From positions 62,001-126,000 of the forward strand of contig NZ_JBGGWA010000006.1 in the NCBI RefSeq assembly GCF_041321145.1: a stretch of DNA of 64,000 nucleotides, in the 5' to 3' direction. This DNA comes from Paraburkholderia sp041321145. Lineage in GTDB: Bacteria; Pseudomonadota; Gammaproteobacteria; Burkholderiales; Burkholderiaceae. The notes beneath the pieces are model-generated. The model searched no databases. It was not told where the DNA came from and saw nothing but the letters and a program-made list of their open reading frames with translations. Position numbers and translations under genes: made by a program. Below, piece by piece: positions 34,433 to 43,396 of the stretch (the stretch's first letter is position 1; each line of letters begins with the position of its first letter).

Positions 34433-35652
34433 GACGCCCCCTTGGCGCTCGTCTGCGGCTGCGTGACCTGCACGTGATCGCCGTCCGCAATCGAATCGCT
34501 CGGGTTGATGATGATCTTGTCGTTCGCCTCGATCCCGCTTTCGATTTCGAGCGACTGCCCGAGGTCCTGCGCGATCACGATCTTGCGCAACTGCACGTTC
34601 CCGTTACCATCGACCACCGCGAGCCGCGGACCTTCGGCGCGAAACAGCAGTGCATTGCCCGGCACCATCAAGCGCGCATGGATCACCGCCGGTACGGCGA
34701 CCTGAACATACGCGCCCGGCCGCAGCTTGTCGTCAGGGTTCGGCAGCGTCACTTCGACTTGCAGCGAGCGGGTCGGTACGTCGATCGCGCCGGAGATGTG
34801 CGTGATCGTGCCGTGGAACTGCTGGCCCGGCAATTCCGCCTGCGTGACCACCACCTTCTGGCCGATCGCAACGTTTTGCGCGTACGCCTGCGGCAGCTGG
34901 ACATAGACCCGCAGCGGGTCCGACTGCGCCAGTGCGAACAGCGCGCGGCTCGTGCCGCTGCCAGCGTCGATCAGATCGCCGACATCGACATTGCGCTGCG
35001 TGACCACGCCCGAAAACGGCGCGACGATGCGTTTGAACGATTCGAGTTGCCGCAAGCGCTGCACGTTGGCGTCGGCGGCGGCGAGGTTGGCCACGTCCTG
35101 CGTGTAGGTGCTCTGCCGTTCGTCGAGTTCCTGCTGGGAGACTGCATCGCGTTGACGCAGTTGCTGCCAACGTGCCAGCGAGCTTTTGGCGAGGCCGAGA
35201 CTCGAGCTGGTTTGCTGGCGTTGCGCCAATGCCTGCACAAGCTCCTGATCGACTTCGGGCGTGTCCAGATCGGCGAGCAATTGCCCCTGTTTCACGCGCG
35301 TGCCGATATCGGCGTACCAGTGCAACAGATAACCCGTGGAGCGCGCGTAGATCGGCGATTCGACATTGCCGCGCAACGTGCCCGGCAACAAGGTGTCGCC
35401 GCCGCCTTCGGTTTGCGTCGGGCTCACCACGTTCACATACTGCGTGGCATTCTCCTTCGTCGATTCCGCAACCGAGCGGCTCTGCAGCACATTCGCGATC
35501 ACCGTGCGCAACGCGCCAACGGCGAGCAGCGCAAGCACGATCCAGATGGCGATTCTGGCGCGCCTCCATTCACGATTGCGCGGCGGCAAAGCGCGGCCGC
35601 CTTCGGTTTCTCGCGCGGGAATCGCTAGCGATGCGTGAGTCTTTTCAGTCAT
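34429..35652 (-). CDS. Periplasmic adaptor of the second RND operon
   Basis: 407 aa. A cytoplasmic Arg-rich start is followed by a single membrane anchor (about 33-50) with no lipobox, unlike the first operon's adaptor. Lipoyl-like halves lie around STGYLLHWYADIGTRVKQGQ and FKRIVAPFSGVVTQRNVDVG, with a long helical hairpin between them, and LRPGAYVQVAVP lies in the barrel domain. HlyD/AcrA family. It starts 22 bp after the pump stop. Confidence 0.9.
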   Translation of the reverse strand: MTEKTHASLAIPARETEGGRALPPRNREWRRARIAIWIVLALLAVGALRTVIANVLQSRSVAESTKENATQYVNVVSPTQTEGGGDTLLPGTLRGNVESPIYARSTGYLLHWYADIGTRVKQGQLLADLDTPEVDQELVQALAQRQQTSSSLGLAKSSLARWQQLRQRDAVSQQELDERQSTYTQDVANLAAADANVQRLRQLESFKRIVAPFSGVVTQRNVDVGDLIDAGSGTSRALFALAQSDPLRVYVQLPQAYAQNVAIGQKVVVTQAELPGQQFHGTITHISGAIDVPTRSLQVEVTLPNPDDKLRPGAYVQVAVPAVIHARLMVPGNALLFRAEGPRLAVVDGNGNVQLRKIVIAQDLGQSLEIESGIEANDKIIINPSDSIADGDHVQVTQPQTSAKGAS

Positions 35653-35674
35653 CTCAGTCAGCCGTCATTTAACT

Positions 35675-38600
35675 TTACGCGTGCTTGCCAGTGCCGCCGT
35701 GATCCGGTGCGGGGCCGTCATGGTCATGGTCGCCGCCGTGGTTGCGCCCATCTGCATCGCCACCGTTGCCATGGCGCCGCGCGAGACGCGTGTGAATAGC
35801 CGCGAACACGAGCGGCACGAAAAACAACGTGGACACCGTGGCGAACACCAACCCGCCGATCACCGCGCGGCCGAGCGGCGCGTTCTGCTCGGCCCCCTCG
35901 CCAAGACCGAGCGCCATCGGAATCATGCCGATGATCATCGCGAACGCGGTCATCAGCACGGGCCTGATCCGGCTTGCACCGGCTTCGAGCGCGGCGGTGA
36001 GCGGCGGCGCGCCGGCGGTGAGCCGCTGGCGCGCGAACGACACCATCAAAATACTGTTGGCGGTGGCCACGCCCATCGTCATGATCGCGCCGGTCAAGGC
36101 AGGCACGCTCAAATGCGTGCCGGTCAGGAACAGCATCCATACGATGCCCGCCAGCGCGGCAGGCAACGCGCTGATGATGATCAGCGGGTCGACCCACGAC
36201 TGAAAATTCACCACGATCAGCAAATACACCAGCACGATCGCCATCGCCACGCCGAGCCCCAGACCGATGAACGAACTGCGCATAGTCTGCACCTGGCCAC
36301 GCACCGTGATCGTACTGCCGCGCGGCAGCGACGCGCGCACGTTATTCACCAGCTTGTCCACCTGATTCGCCACGCTGCCCAGGTCGAGCTTCTCGACGCT
36401 CACGTACAGGTCGATCACGGGCTTGATGTTGTAGTGCGTGACTTCCGCGAACTGAGTCTGCGGCGAGACCCTCACGAGATTGCCGAGCAGTTGGGTGGGT
36501 CCGGTCGCGGAGCCCGAGACAGGTGTGCGCAACAACTCATCGATCGACGAAATCCGATACTGCGGCGTTTGCACCGCGACGTTGTACTCGACACCGTTCT
36601 TGCTGTTGAACCAGAAACCCGGCGAAGTCTGCGAACTGCCTGACAACGAAATGAGCACGTTTTGCGCCACGTTGCTCGCGCTCAGATTGAGTTGCTGCAA
36701 GCGCGTGCGATCCATCTGAAGATTGATTGCCGGCTCGTCCAGTTTCTGCTGGATGTGCGTATCGACGGTGCCGGGAATCAGCCGCACCTGTTTCAGCAGC
36801 TTGCGCGCGACGTCGAAATTGCCGAGCTGATCGGCCCCGGAAATCTGCACGTCGATCGCGGCGGGCAAGCCGAAGTTGAGAATCTGCGTGACGATGTCGG
36901 CCGGTTGAAAAAAGAACTCGACGCCCGGGAAGCGCTGCGGCAGGATCGCGCGCAATTTGTCCATGTAGATTTGCGTCGGCTTGTGGCCTTCGTTCAGCGC
37001 CACCTGAATTTCGCCGTCGAGCGTGCCGATCGTGCCCGAGTTGCTATACGAGAGATTGATACCGCTATACGGCAAGCCGAGGTTATCGAGGATCGTGCCG
37101 AGTTCATTGGCGGGCACGACTTCGCGAATCACCTTCTCGACGTCGTCCGCAAGACGCGCGGTCTCTTCGATCCGCGTTCCGGTCGGCGCCCGCATGTGCA
37201 GACGAATGTCACCTGCGTCGACGCTCGGGAAGAAATCTTCGCCGAGCACGAACACGAGACCCATCGATACGATGCAGAAACCGAGGAACATGCTGCCGAA
37301 CTGACCGCGGCGCACCAGCACGCTGCTGAGAATCACGATGTACGCGCCGCGCATGCGCTCGAATCCGGCGTCGAAGCGATGATAGAGGCGCATGAACAGA
37401 TTCGGCCTGGCATCGGCCTTGGGCTTATGCGCGTGTCCCATCAGCAGCATCGCCAAAGTCGGCACCAGCGTACGCGACAGAATGTACGAGGCCAGCATCG
37501 CGAACACCACCGCTTCGGCGAGCGGCACGAACAGATATCGCGCGACGCCGGTCAGAAAGAACATCGGCACGAACACGATACAGATACACAGCGTCGACAC
37601 GAGTGCCGGAATCGCAATTTCGCCGGCACCGTCGAGAATCGCATCGTGCAGATTCGTGCCCATATGCAGGTGCCGTTCGATATTCTCGATCGTCACCGTC
37701 GCATCGTCGACCAGAATCCCGACGGCCAGAGCAAGGCCGCCGAGCGTCATGATGTTGATGGTTTGCCCGAGCGCGTGCAATGCGATCAGCGAGGACAGAA
37801 TCGACAGCGGAATCGAGATCGCGATGATGCAGGTGCTGCGCCAATTGCCGAGGAACAGCAGAATCATCGCGGCGGTCAATGCGGCGGCAACCAGCGCCTC
37901 GCGCACCACGCCTTGCACCGCCGCCTTCACGAACACCGATTGATCGAACAACGCGGTAATGTGCAGGTCAGGCGGCAACGCGGCACGCGCAGCCGGCAGC
38001 AAGCCGCGCAGCGTATTGACGATCGACAGGGTCGACGCACTGCCGTTCTTCAGCACCGACATCAACACGCCGCGGTGACCGTTTTGCCGCACGATATTGG
38101 TTTGCGGCGAGAAACCGTCGCGTACGTGCGCAACTTCACGCAGATAGGTCGTCGCGCCGTTGAGCGTGCGCACGGGAATATCGTTGAGCCCTTCCACCGT
38201 GGCGGGCGAGCCGTTCATATTGATCGTGTATTCCCGCGGCCCGATCTTGGCTGTGCCGGTCGGCAGAATCAGGTTTTGCGCATTGAATGCGTTGACCACA
38301 TCCGAAGGCGTCAAGCCTTTTGCGAGCAACGCGCGCGTGTCGAGGTCGACCGAGATCAGACGTGATTTTCCGCCGTACGGATACGGCACGGCTGCGCCCG
38401 GAATTGTCACCAGTTGCGGACGAAGGAAGTTCAGTGCAGTGTCGTTGAGCGCCGGCTCGGAGAGCGTCGGACTCGATAAGCCGAGCTGGATCACCGGAAT
38501 GCTGGAGGCCGAGTAGCTGATGACGAGTGGTGGAGTCGCGCCTGGCGGCATCTGCTTGAGCTGCGCCTGTTCGACCGCCACCGTCTGCGCGATCGCGGTC

Positions 38601-38908
38601 TGGATGTTCGCGTTCGGCTGCAGGAACACCTTGAGAACCGTTATGCCCGCCAGCGACTGCGATTCGATGTGCTCGATGTCGTTGACCGTGGTGGTCAGGC
38701 TGCGCTCGGTGACCGACGTAATGCGGTTGGCCATGTCTTCAGCCGACAAGCCCGCGTAATTCCAGATGATGCTGACCACCGGAATGTTGATTTCCGGCAG
38801 CACGTCGACCGGCGTGGTCAACAGCACGAATGGCGTCGCCAGCAAGATCAGAATGGCCATCACGATGAACGTGTATGGCCGCTTAAGCGCTACGTTGACG
38901 ATCCACAT
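35675..38908 (-). CDS. RND efflux pump of the second operon, with His/Asp-rich C-terminal tail
   Basis: 1077 aa. N-terminus MWIVNVALKRPYTFIVMA, TM4 acidic pair in AVGILVDDATVTIENIERH, and FRxx-type SRIRPVLMTAFAMIIGM near the C-terminus place it among HAE1-like RND pumps of the kind in which the pump is encoded first. The position of a TM10 Lys seen in AcrB reads GVATANSILMVSFARQ here. The last 35 residues are hydrophilic and rich in His and Asp (GGDHDHDGPAPDHGG), a possible metal-binding tail that the first pump lacks. It is the first gene of an operon with adaptor, channel and a heavy-metal-type two-component system, so metal export is plausible, but pump motifs do not prove it. Confidence 0.9.
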   Translation of the reverse strand: MWIVNVALKRPYTFIVMAILILLATPFVLLTTPVDVLPEINIPVVSIIWNYAGLSAEDMANRITSVTERSLTTTVNDIEHIESQSLAGITVLKVFLQPNANIQTAIAQTVAVEQAQLKQMPPGATPPLVISYSASSIPVIQLGLSSPTLSEPALNDTALNFLRPQLVTIPGAAVPYPYGGKSRLISVDLDTRALLAKGLTPSDVVNAFNAQNLILPTGTAKIGPREYTINMNGSPATVEGLNDIPVRTLNGATTYLREVAHVRDGFSPQTNIVRQNGHRGVLMSVLKNGSASTLSIVNTLRGLLPAARAALPPDLHITALFDQSVFVKAAVQGVVREALVAAALTAAMILLFLGNWRSTCIIAISIPLSILSSLIALHALGQTINIMTLGGLALAVGILVDDATVTIENIERHLHMGTNLHDAILDGAGEIAIPALVSTLCICIVFVPMFFLTGVARYLFVPLAEAVVFAMLASYILSRTLVPTLAMLLMGHAHKPKADARPNLFMRLYHRFDAGFERMRGAYIVILSSVLVRRGQFGSMFLGFCIVSMGLVFVLGEDFFPSVDAGDIRLHMRAPTGTRIEETARLADDVEKVIREVVPANELGTILDNLGLPYSGINLSYSNSGTIGTLDGEIQVALNEGHKPTQIYMDKLRAILPQRFPGVEFFFQPADIVTQILNFGLPAAIDVQISGADQLGNFDVARKLLKQVRLIPGTVDTHIQQKLDEPAINLQMDRTRLQQLNLSASNVAQNVLISLSGSSQTSPGFWFNSKNGVEYNVAVQTPQYRISSIDELLRTPVSGSATGPTQLLGNLVRVSPQTQFAEVTHYNIKPVIDLYVSVEKLDLGSVANQVDKLVNNVRASLPRGSTITVRGQVQTMRSSFIGLGLGVAMAIVLVYLLIVVNFQSWVDPLIIISALPAALAGIVWMLFLTGTHLSVPALTGAIMTMGVATANSILMVSFARQRLTAGAPPLTAALEAGASRIRPVLMTAFAMIIGMIPMALGLGEGAEQNAPLGRAVIGGLVFATVSTLFFVPLVFAAIHTRLARRHGNGGDADGRNHGGDHDHDGPAPDHGGTGKHA

Positions 38909-39122
38909 GAAACGCGCCTGAGAGAATGCAGGTAAGGGATAGGTGAATCCGCACTATGCTAGATCGATAGCACCAACGCCTGCATGGCGCGAAAATGGCG
39001 AAATTGTCAGGAAGGCAAATGTAATGATTGGCGCCGCTTCAAACGCGATTCTCCTGCGCGAAGTGAATACTGAAGAGCAAACGTTTGGCAGGGTGGAAAT
39101 ACGCCGAAATCGCTCGCAAACA

Positions 39123-39557
39123 TCACTTCGCAAACAACGACGACATATCCGCAAACGCCTTGAATTCCAGCGCGTTACCCGACGGATCGAGGAAAAACAT
39201 GGTTGCCTGTTCGCCGACTTCGCCCTTGAAGCGCACATGCGGTTCGATGATGAAATCGATGCCGGCTTTTTGCAGCTTGTCCGCCGCGGCCTGCCATTGC
39301 GCCATCGACAGCACTGCGCCGAAGTGGCGCACCGGTACTGCGTCTCCATCGACCTTGCTGGTCTGCCGGTGGCCGATTTCCTCCGGTGCGAGATGCGCGA
39401 CGATCTGATGGCCGTAGAAGTTGAAGTCGACCCATTCCGGCGAACTGCGCCCTTCCGGACAGCCGAGCAACTCACCATAGAACGCGCGTGCAGCGGCGAG
39501 GCTATGAACAGGGAACGCCAGATGGAACGGCGGCAAAACAGTTTCGGCAACGCTCAT
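39123..39557 (-). CDS. VOC-family (glyoxalase/dioxygenase superfamily) protein
   Basis: 144 aa from ATG 39557. HLAFPVHSLAAARAFYGELLGCPEGRSS opens one beta-alpha-beta-beta-beta unit, and RHFGAVLSMAQWQAAADKL to FFLDPSGNALEFKAF forms the second. Metal ligands are likely His in the first strand, His in VRHFG and Glu in NALEFK. It is a small dioxygenase- or glyoxalase-like enzyme of unknown substrate. It is divergent from a LysR gene 142 bp away, which probably controls it. The gap 38909-39122 on its 3' side holds nothing recognised. Confidence 0.82.
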   Translation of the reverse strand: MSVAETVLPPFHLAFPVHSLAAARAFYGELLGCPEGRSSPEWVDFNFYGHQIVAHLAPEEIGHRQTSKVDGDAVPVRHFGAVLSMAQWQAAADKLQKAGIDFIIEPHVRFKGEVGEQATMFFLDPSGNALEFKAFADMSSLFAK

Positions 39558-39664
39558 GATGGGAAACTCGCAGAGAGGAAAGTGGGTTCGCGCCTCGCTC
39601 CAGGAAAGAGCACGCGTGAAGCGAATTTTAACCATTCAAAAAAATGGTGAAAAACGATATATAT

Positions 39665-39693
39665 TTGATCTGACCAACACCAAAATCGATCAA
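39665..39693. promoter_or_regulatory. Inverted repeat between VOC gene and LysR gene
   Basis: TTGATC (39665-39670) and GATCAA (39688-39693) are inverted, 17 bp apart, in an AT-rich stretch just before the lysR start. The position suits a LysR binding region, but the arms are short. Confidence 0.3.
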
Positions 39694-39699
39694 TTTACG

Positions 39700-40575
39700 A
39701 TGCTCAGCGAACTCAAGACTTTTATCGCCGTCAGCCAGTACGGCACGTTTTCCGGCGCCGGTGCACGCATCGGCCTGACGCAATCCGCCGTGAGCGCACA
39801 GATGCAGCGGCTCGAAGAAGAACTCGGTTTCGCGCTGTTCGACCGCACTGGCCGCTCCGCCACGCTCAACGACGCCGGCCGCGAAACGCTCGCGCTCGCC
39901 GAAGAAATGATGACGCTGTACGGACGGCTCGCGGAACGCGGCGCCGGCGCCGCCGAAAGCGGCATGCTGCGAGTGGGCGCGATCGCATCCGCGCAAGTAT
40001 CGTTTCTCGCCGACGCACTGGGCCGCTTTCGCGACGACCGCCCCTGCTGGCGGATTCGCGTCGTCCCCGGCGTGTCGCTGGGTTTGCTGGGGCAGGTGGA
40101 TTCCAGTGAGCTCGATCTCGCCGTGATCATCAGACCGCCGTTCGCGCTGCCCTCCGAGCTCGAATGGCGCACGCTCGTTACCGAACCGTTCGTGTTGCTG
40201 GTGCCGAAAGCGCTCGCGCGTGGCAAGCGGTCATGGCGCGAGTTGCTCAGGAGCGAGCCGTTTATCCGCTACGACCGTGGGTCGTTCGGCGGCAGGCTGG
40301 TCGACCGCTTTCTACGGCGCGCGCGGCTGAACGTGAACGACGTGATCGAGCTGGACGAGTTGCAGGGAATCGTCCAACTGGTCGCGCGCGGCATCGGCGT
40401 CGCGCTGATTCCGAACACGGCGGGACTCGGCAAGTGGCCCGCCAACGTCACCGCGCTCGAACTCGGCGACGCCACGTTTCACCGTGAAATCGGCCTCGTG
40501 CAGCGTCCGCGGCATAGCCGGCAAGCGGTGGCGGGAGCGCTGGCCGATTGTATCGGTGCGGCTGCGGGTGCCTGA
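39700..40575 (+). CDS. LysR-family transcriptional regulator
   Basis: 291 aa from ATG 39700. The winged helix is clear: LKTFIAVSQYGTFSGAGARI, LTQSAVSAQMQRLEEELGFALFDRT, LNDAGR. The effector domain runs from about residue 90, with DLAVIIRPPFALP and GIVQLVARGIGVALIP. It is divergent from the VOC gene, its probable target. The 186 bp downstream (40576-40761) holds no gene. An in-frame extension to 39556 has no support. Confidence 0.88.
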   Translation: MLSELKTFIAVSQYGTFSGAGARIGLTQSAVSAQMQRLEEELGFALFDRTGRSATLNDAGRETLALAEEMMTLYGRLAERGAGAAESGMLRVGAIASAQVSFLADALGRFRDDRPCWRIRVVPGVSLGLLGQVDSSELDLAVIIRPPFALPSELEWRTLVTEPFVLLVPKALARGKRSWRELLRSEPFIRYDRGSFGGRLVDRFLRRARLNVNDVIELDELQGIVQLVARGIGVALIPNTAGLGKWPANVTALELGDATFHREIGLVQRPRHSRQAVAGALADCIGAAAGA

Positions 40576-40761
40576 GTTGTTGGGCAGACGCCCGATTGTG
40601 CTGTTGCGCAGGCTACGCCGCACTGTTTTCGAGTGCGTCCGCAAGGCGCATCTACGTTGCGATCCGGCGCTGGCTGGACGGCTCGCTGGCGAGCATGGTC
40701 GGCGACGAGCCGCGTGAGCCGCAGGGCTAAAGCATTCCGCCGCGCCCCGGCAAACCTGCCC

Positions 40762-42510
40762 CTATGTCGCCTCTTTCACGTGCTTACCCGGTTGCTCCAC
40801 GCCTGCCGCGCGCAGCGCCTCGTGCAAGGTGTTGAAAATGCAGCGTGTCTCGACGATCGGCGTGATGCCATGCCGGTCCATATCGGAGCGCAGATACTGG
40901 TTCACGCGCGCGAAAATCACTTCGATGCCGCTGCGCTTCAACGTCTCGCACAACTCGCCGACCGAGCGCGCCGCCGAATAGTCCAGATCGGTAATTGCGC
41001 TCGCATCGATCACAAACCAGTGCACCGCGCTCGGCGCGTGATCGATCAGGTGGCGAGTGTCGTCGACGAAAAAGTGGTCGTTCGCATAGAACAGATCGGC
41101 GCCAAAGCGATAAACGATCAGCCCCGGCGCGGTCTGGAGTCCGGGCGCAGCCGGCACCGGCACCCAGATGCCGTCTTCGCCGGGGGCGAGGATCATGGTG
41201 TGCGGCCGGTAGCTGTGCCGCACATGCCGTAGCAGCGATAACGCAACCGCTACCAGAATGCCGTGCTCGACGCCAATCAATACCACCGCCGCCGCGGTGA
41301 ACACGGCCAGTGCGAATTCGCCGGGACTTTCGCGGCGAATCGAAAACAGCGTCTTCGGATTGATCAGGCCGATGGCGATCGTAAACACGATGCTGGCAAG
41401 AATGCAGTGCGGCAGGTACTGCAAAAAACGGCTGAAAAACAGCAGCACCACCACCACCACCACCCCGGCGAATACTAGTTGCGCGAACTGGCTGCGCGTG
41501 CCGGCGCGGTCGGCCATGGCGGTTTGCGTCGGACTGCCGTTGACCACGAACGCGCCCGAAAATGCCGCCGCCGCGTTGGCAGCGGCAATGCCCAGCAGAT
41601 CGGCGTTCGTATCGACCGGCTCGTGATACCGCTCGGCGAACACACGGCTCGCGGCGGCGCTTTGCGCAACGATCATCACGAAGCACGAGGCGGCGACCGG
41701 CAGCAGATCGAGCATCTGCTCCCATGTGACCGACGGCATGCGCAGCGGCGGCAATCCGCCCGCTACCGGCCCAAGCACGGAGATACCGTGCGCCGCGAAG
41801 CCGTAAACATCGCTTGCTGCGATACCCGCCACCACCGCGATCAATGGCACGGGCACACGCGGCAAAAAACGCTTGCACGCCAGAATGGAAACCACCACCA
41901 GCGCCGACATGGCGAGCGTCGGCAGATTGATCTGTGCCGACTCACGCACCACCAGCGCAACCTGATCGATGCTGCGCGCGGCATGCCCCGGTACACCGAA
42001 CATGTCGCCCAGCATGGCGATGCCGACCTGCACGCCGACACCGGCGAGAAAGCCGACCAGTACCGTGCGCGACAGGAAGTCGGCAAGGAAACCTAGCTTG
42101 AAGATCCGCGCGATGAGGAGGAGCACGGCAGTGAGCAACGCGACCATTCCGGCGAGCGCCGCATATTCGACGCTTGACGCCGGCGCCATGGTCGAGAGCC
42201 GGCTGGCAAAAATAGTGGCGGTGGCGGAATCGGCGGCCACGACGAGGTGCCGTGATGCGCCAAAGAACGCAAACGCGAGAAGCGGCAGAAAGACGGTGTA
42301 AAGACCGGTAACAGCAGGCATGCCGGCAATGCGCGCATAGCCAAGCACTTGCGGAATATCCATTGAGGCAAGCTGCACGCCGGCCAGCGCATCGCGCGCC
42401 GCAGCAGCCCGGCTCAAAGGAAGCACGCCCTTCAGTACACCCGAGCGCGTAGTTATGTTTGCCAGAAAATCTCGCATGCGCGATGTGTCCGAACCAAGGT
42501 TATCGCGCAT
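40762..42510 (-). CDS. SulP-family anion transporter with STAS domain
   Basis: 582 aa from ATG 42510 (ATG 42477 is the alternative). Ten to twelve hydrophobic segments: LAGVQLASMDIPQVLGYARIAG at TM1-2, GFLAGVGVQVGIAMLGDM, NAAAAFSGAFVVNGSPTQTAMADRAGTRSQ (the SulP signature region), LQYLPHCILASIVFTIAIGLIN. The C-terminal STAS domain (about 460-560) includes FVIDASAITDLDYSAARSVGEL. Substrate could be sulfate, bicarbonate or a dicarboxylate. The gene stands alone; no carbonic anhydrase adjoins it. Confidence 0.88.
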   Translation of the reverse strand: MRDNLGSDTSRMRDFLANITTRSGVLKGVLPLSRAAAARDALAGVQLASMDIPQVLGYARIAGMPAVTGLYTVFLPLLAFAFFGASRHLVVAADSATATIFASRLSTMAPASSVEYAALAGMVALLTAVLLLIARIFKLGFLADFLSRTVLVGFLAGVGVQVGIAMLGDMFGVPGHAARSIDQVALVVRESAQINLPTLAMSALVVVSILACKRFLPRVPVPLIAVVAGIAASDVYGFAAHGISVLGPVAGGLPPLRMPSVTWEQMLDLLPVAASCFVMIVAQSAAASRVFAERYHEPVDTNADLLGIAAANAAAAFSGAFVVNGSPTQTAMADRAGTRSQFAQLVFAGVVVVVVLLFFSRFLQYLPHCILASIVFTIAIGLINPKTLFSIRRESPGEFALAVFTAAAVVLIGVEHGILVAVALSLLRHVRHSYRPHTMILAPGEDGIWVPVPAAPGLQTAPGLIVYRFGADLFYANDHFFVDDTRHLIDHAPSAVHWFVIDASAITDLDYSAARSVGELCETLKRSGIEVIFARVNQYLRSDMDRHGITPIVETRCIFNTLHEALRAAGVEQPGKHVKEAT

Positions 42511-42860
42511 CGTGCCGCGACTCCGCACACAAAGGCAAGGCGTGAGGCTTTGATCGGCTGAAGAAACCCGCGAAAACCAACAATAGCGCGGACAGCGCCA
42601 GGCCAACCCACGACCTTCGGACTTAACGCCTGAACTGCCCTGTCAGTGGATCCACGTGCCGCGCGAAACCGAACAGCGCAGCGATACAGATCGGACAGGC
42701 GACGATGAACACGGCCAACATCTCGCACCCCGTGACAAATTGTTGCTGCCGAGTTTAAGGGATGGGCATGAGAAATAAATGAGGGAAAACACAAGACACT
42801 GTTGCGGACTATTACGACCGCTTGAATGGCGCGCTCGCCGACCGTTCCACTCACAAATTT
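42511..42860. other. Intergenic region upstream of the SulP gene, no gene recognised
   Basis: About 350 bp between the SulP gene (minus) and the hipBA regulatory region. It becomes AT-richer toward 42860. It must contain the SulP promoter, which I could not define. Short frames here lack ribosome sites and family features. Confidence 0.4.
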
Positions 42861-42907
42861 GTACGATACTTCCAGCAAAATCTTTATTTTTGACTTAAAT
42901 ATCAGAC
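42861..42907. promoter_or_regulatory. Upstream copy of the hipBA operator arrangement
   Basis: GTACGATA (42861-42868) and TATCAGAC (42900-42907) form inverted arms whose starts are 39 bp apart. The same arrangement occurs exactly 108 bp downstream. 52 bp of the two copies (42861-42912 and 42969-43020) align without gaps at about 71 percent identity. This copy has no -35 box at the matching place, so it may be an auxiliary operator. Confidence 0.5.
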
Positions 42908-42968
42908 ATACCTTCTAGATTTGTACGGCCATTTCCCGCACTCCCCGAGACCCCATAACTGACGATAC

Positions 42969-43015
42969 GTCCGATACTTTTGACAAATTCCAGATATTTG
43001 CCTAATATATCGGAC
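42969..43015 (+). promoter_or_regulatory. hipBA promoter bracketed by inverted operator arms
   Basis: TTGACA at 42980-42985, a 17-bp spacer and TAATAT at 43003-43008. GTCCGATA (42969-42976) lies just before the -35 box and its exact reverse complement TATCGGAC (43008-43015) overlaps the end of the -10 box and reaches the start codon. The start of transcription would be at about 43015, right at ATG 43016, so the mRNA should be leaderless; no ribosome site is visible. Confidence 0.65.
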
Positions 43016-43396
43016 ATGCCACGCACCTTTCAACGCTCCTTTCCGTCGGTCGAGAAGCAGCTGCGTGCTCTCGGCGAACGGCTGAAACTCGCCCGCCTGC
43101 GGCGCGAACTCCCAACCGTGCTGTTCGCCGAACGGCTGGGCATTTCGCGCGACACCTTGAGTCGCCTCGAGAAAGGCGATCCGAATATCGCGCTCGGCAC
43201 CTATATGCGTGCGCTTCGCGTGTTGGGCCTCGACAAAGATATGGACGTCATCGCCCGCGACGACGAACTAGGCCGCAAGCTGCAGGATCTCAAGTTGCCG
43301 GGCCAGCGAAAACCGCGTACGAACACGTCCGGCGTCGCCCCCGTCAAAGCGGAACGGCCGGCGAAAACAGCGAAAAAAACTGATGGTCAGCAATAA
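43016..43396 (+). CDS. hipB: HipB-like HTH antitoxin/regulator
   Basis: 126 aa from ATG 43016. XRE-type helix-turn-helix: LGERLKLARLRRELPTVLFAERLGISRDTLSRLEKGDPN (about 24-62), then LGTYMRALRVLGLDKDM. The C-terminal 40 residues are Lys/Arg-rich and probably disordered. It overlaps the hipA-like gene by 14 bp. It should repress its own promoter, whose operator arms are described separately, and bind the kinase toxin. Symbol assigned by family and context. Confidence 0.82.
   Translation: MPRTFQRSFPSVEKQLRALGERLKLARLRRELPTVLFAERLGISRDTLSRLEKGDPNIALGTYMRALRVLGLDKDMDVIARDDELGRKLQDLKLPGQRKPRTNTSGVAPVKAERPAKTAKKTDGQQ

Noticed and set aside
36662..38365. 567-codon plus-strand frame opposite the second RND pump
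   Set aside because: Antisense shadow for the same reasons.
40576..40761. Small plus-strand frames after the LysR gene
   Set aside because: Arg-rich, no ribosome site, no recognisable family.
41433..41466. CAC/ACC trinucleotide run in the SulP gene as a repeat element
   Set aside because: It encodes a valine-rich membrane helix on the minus strand and is explained by coding.
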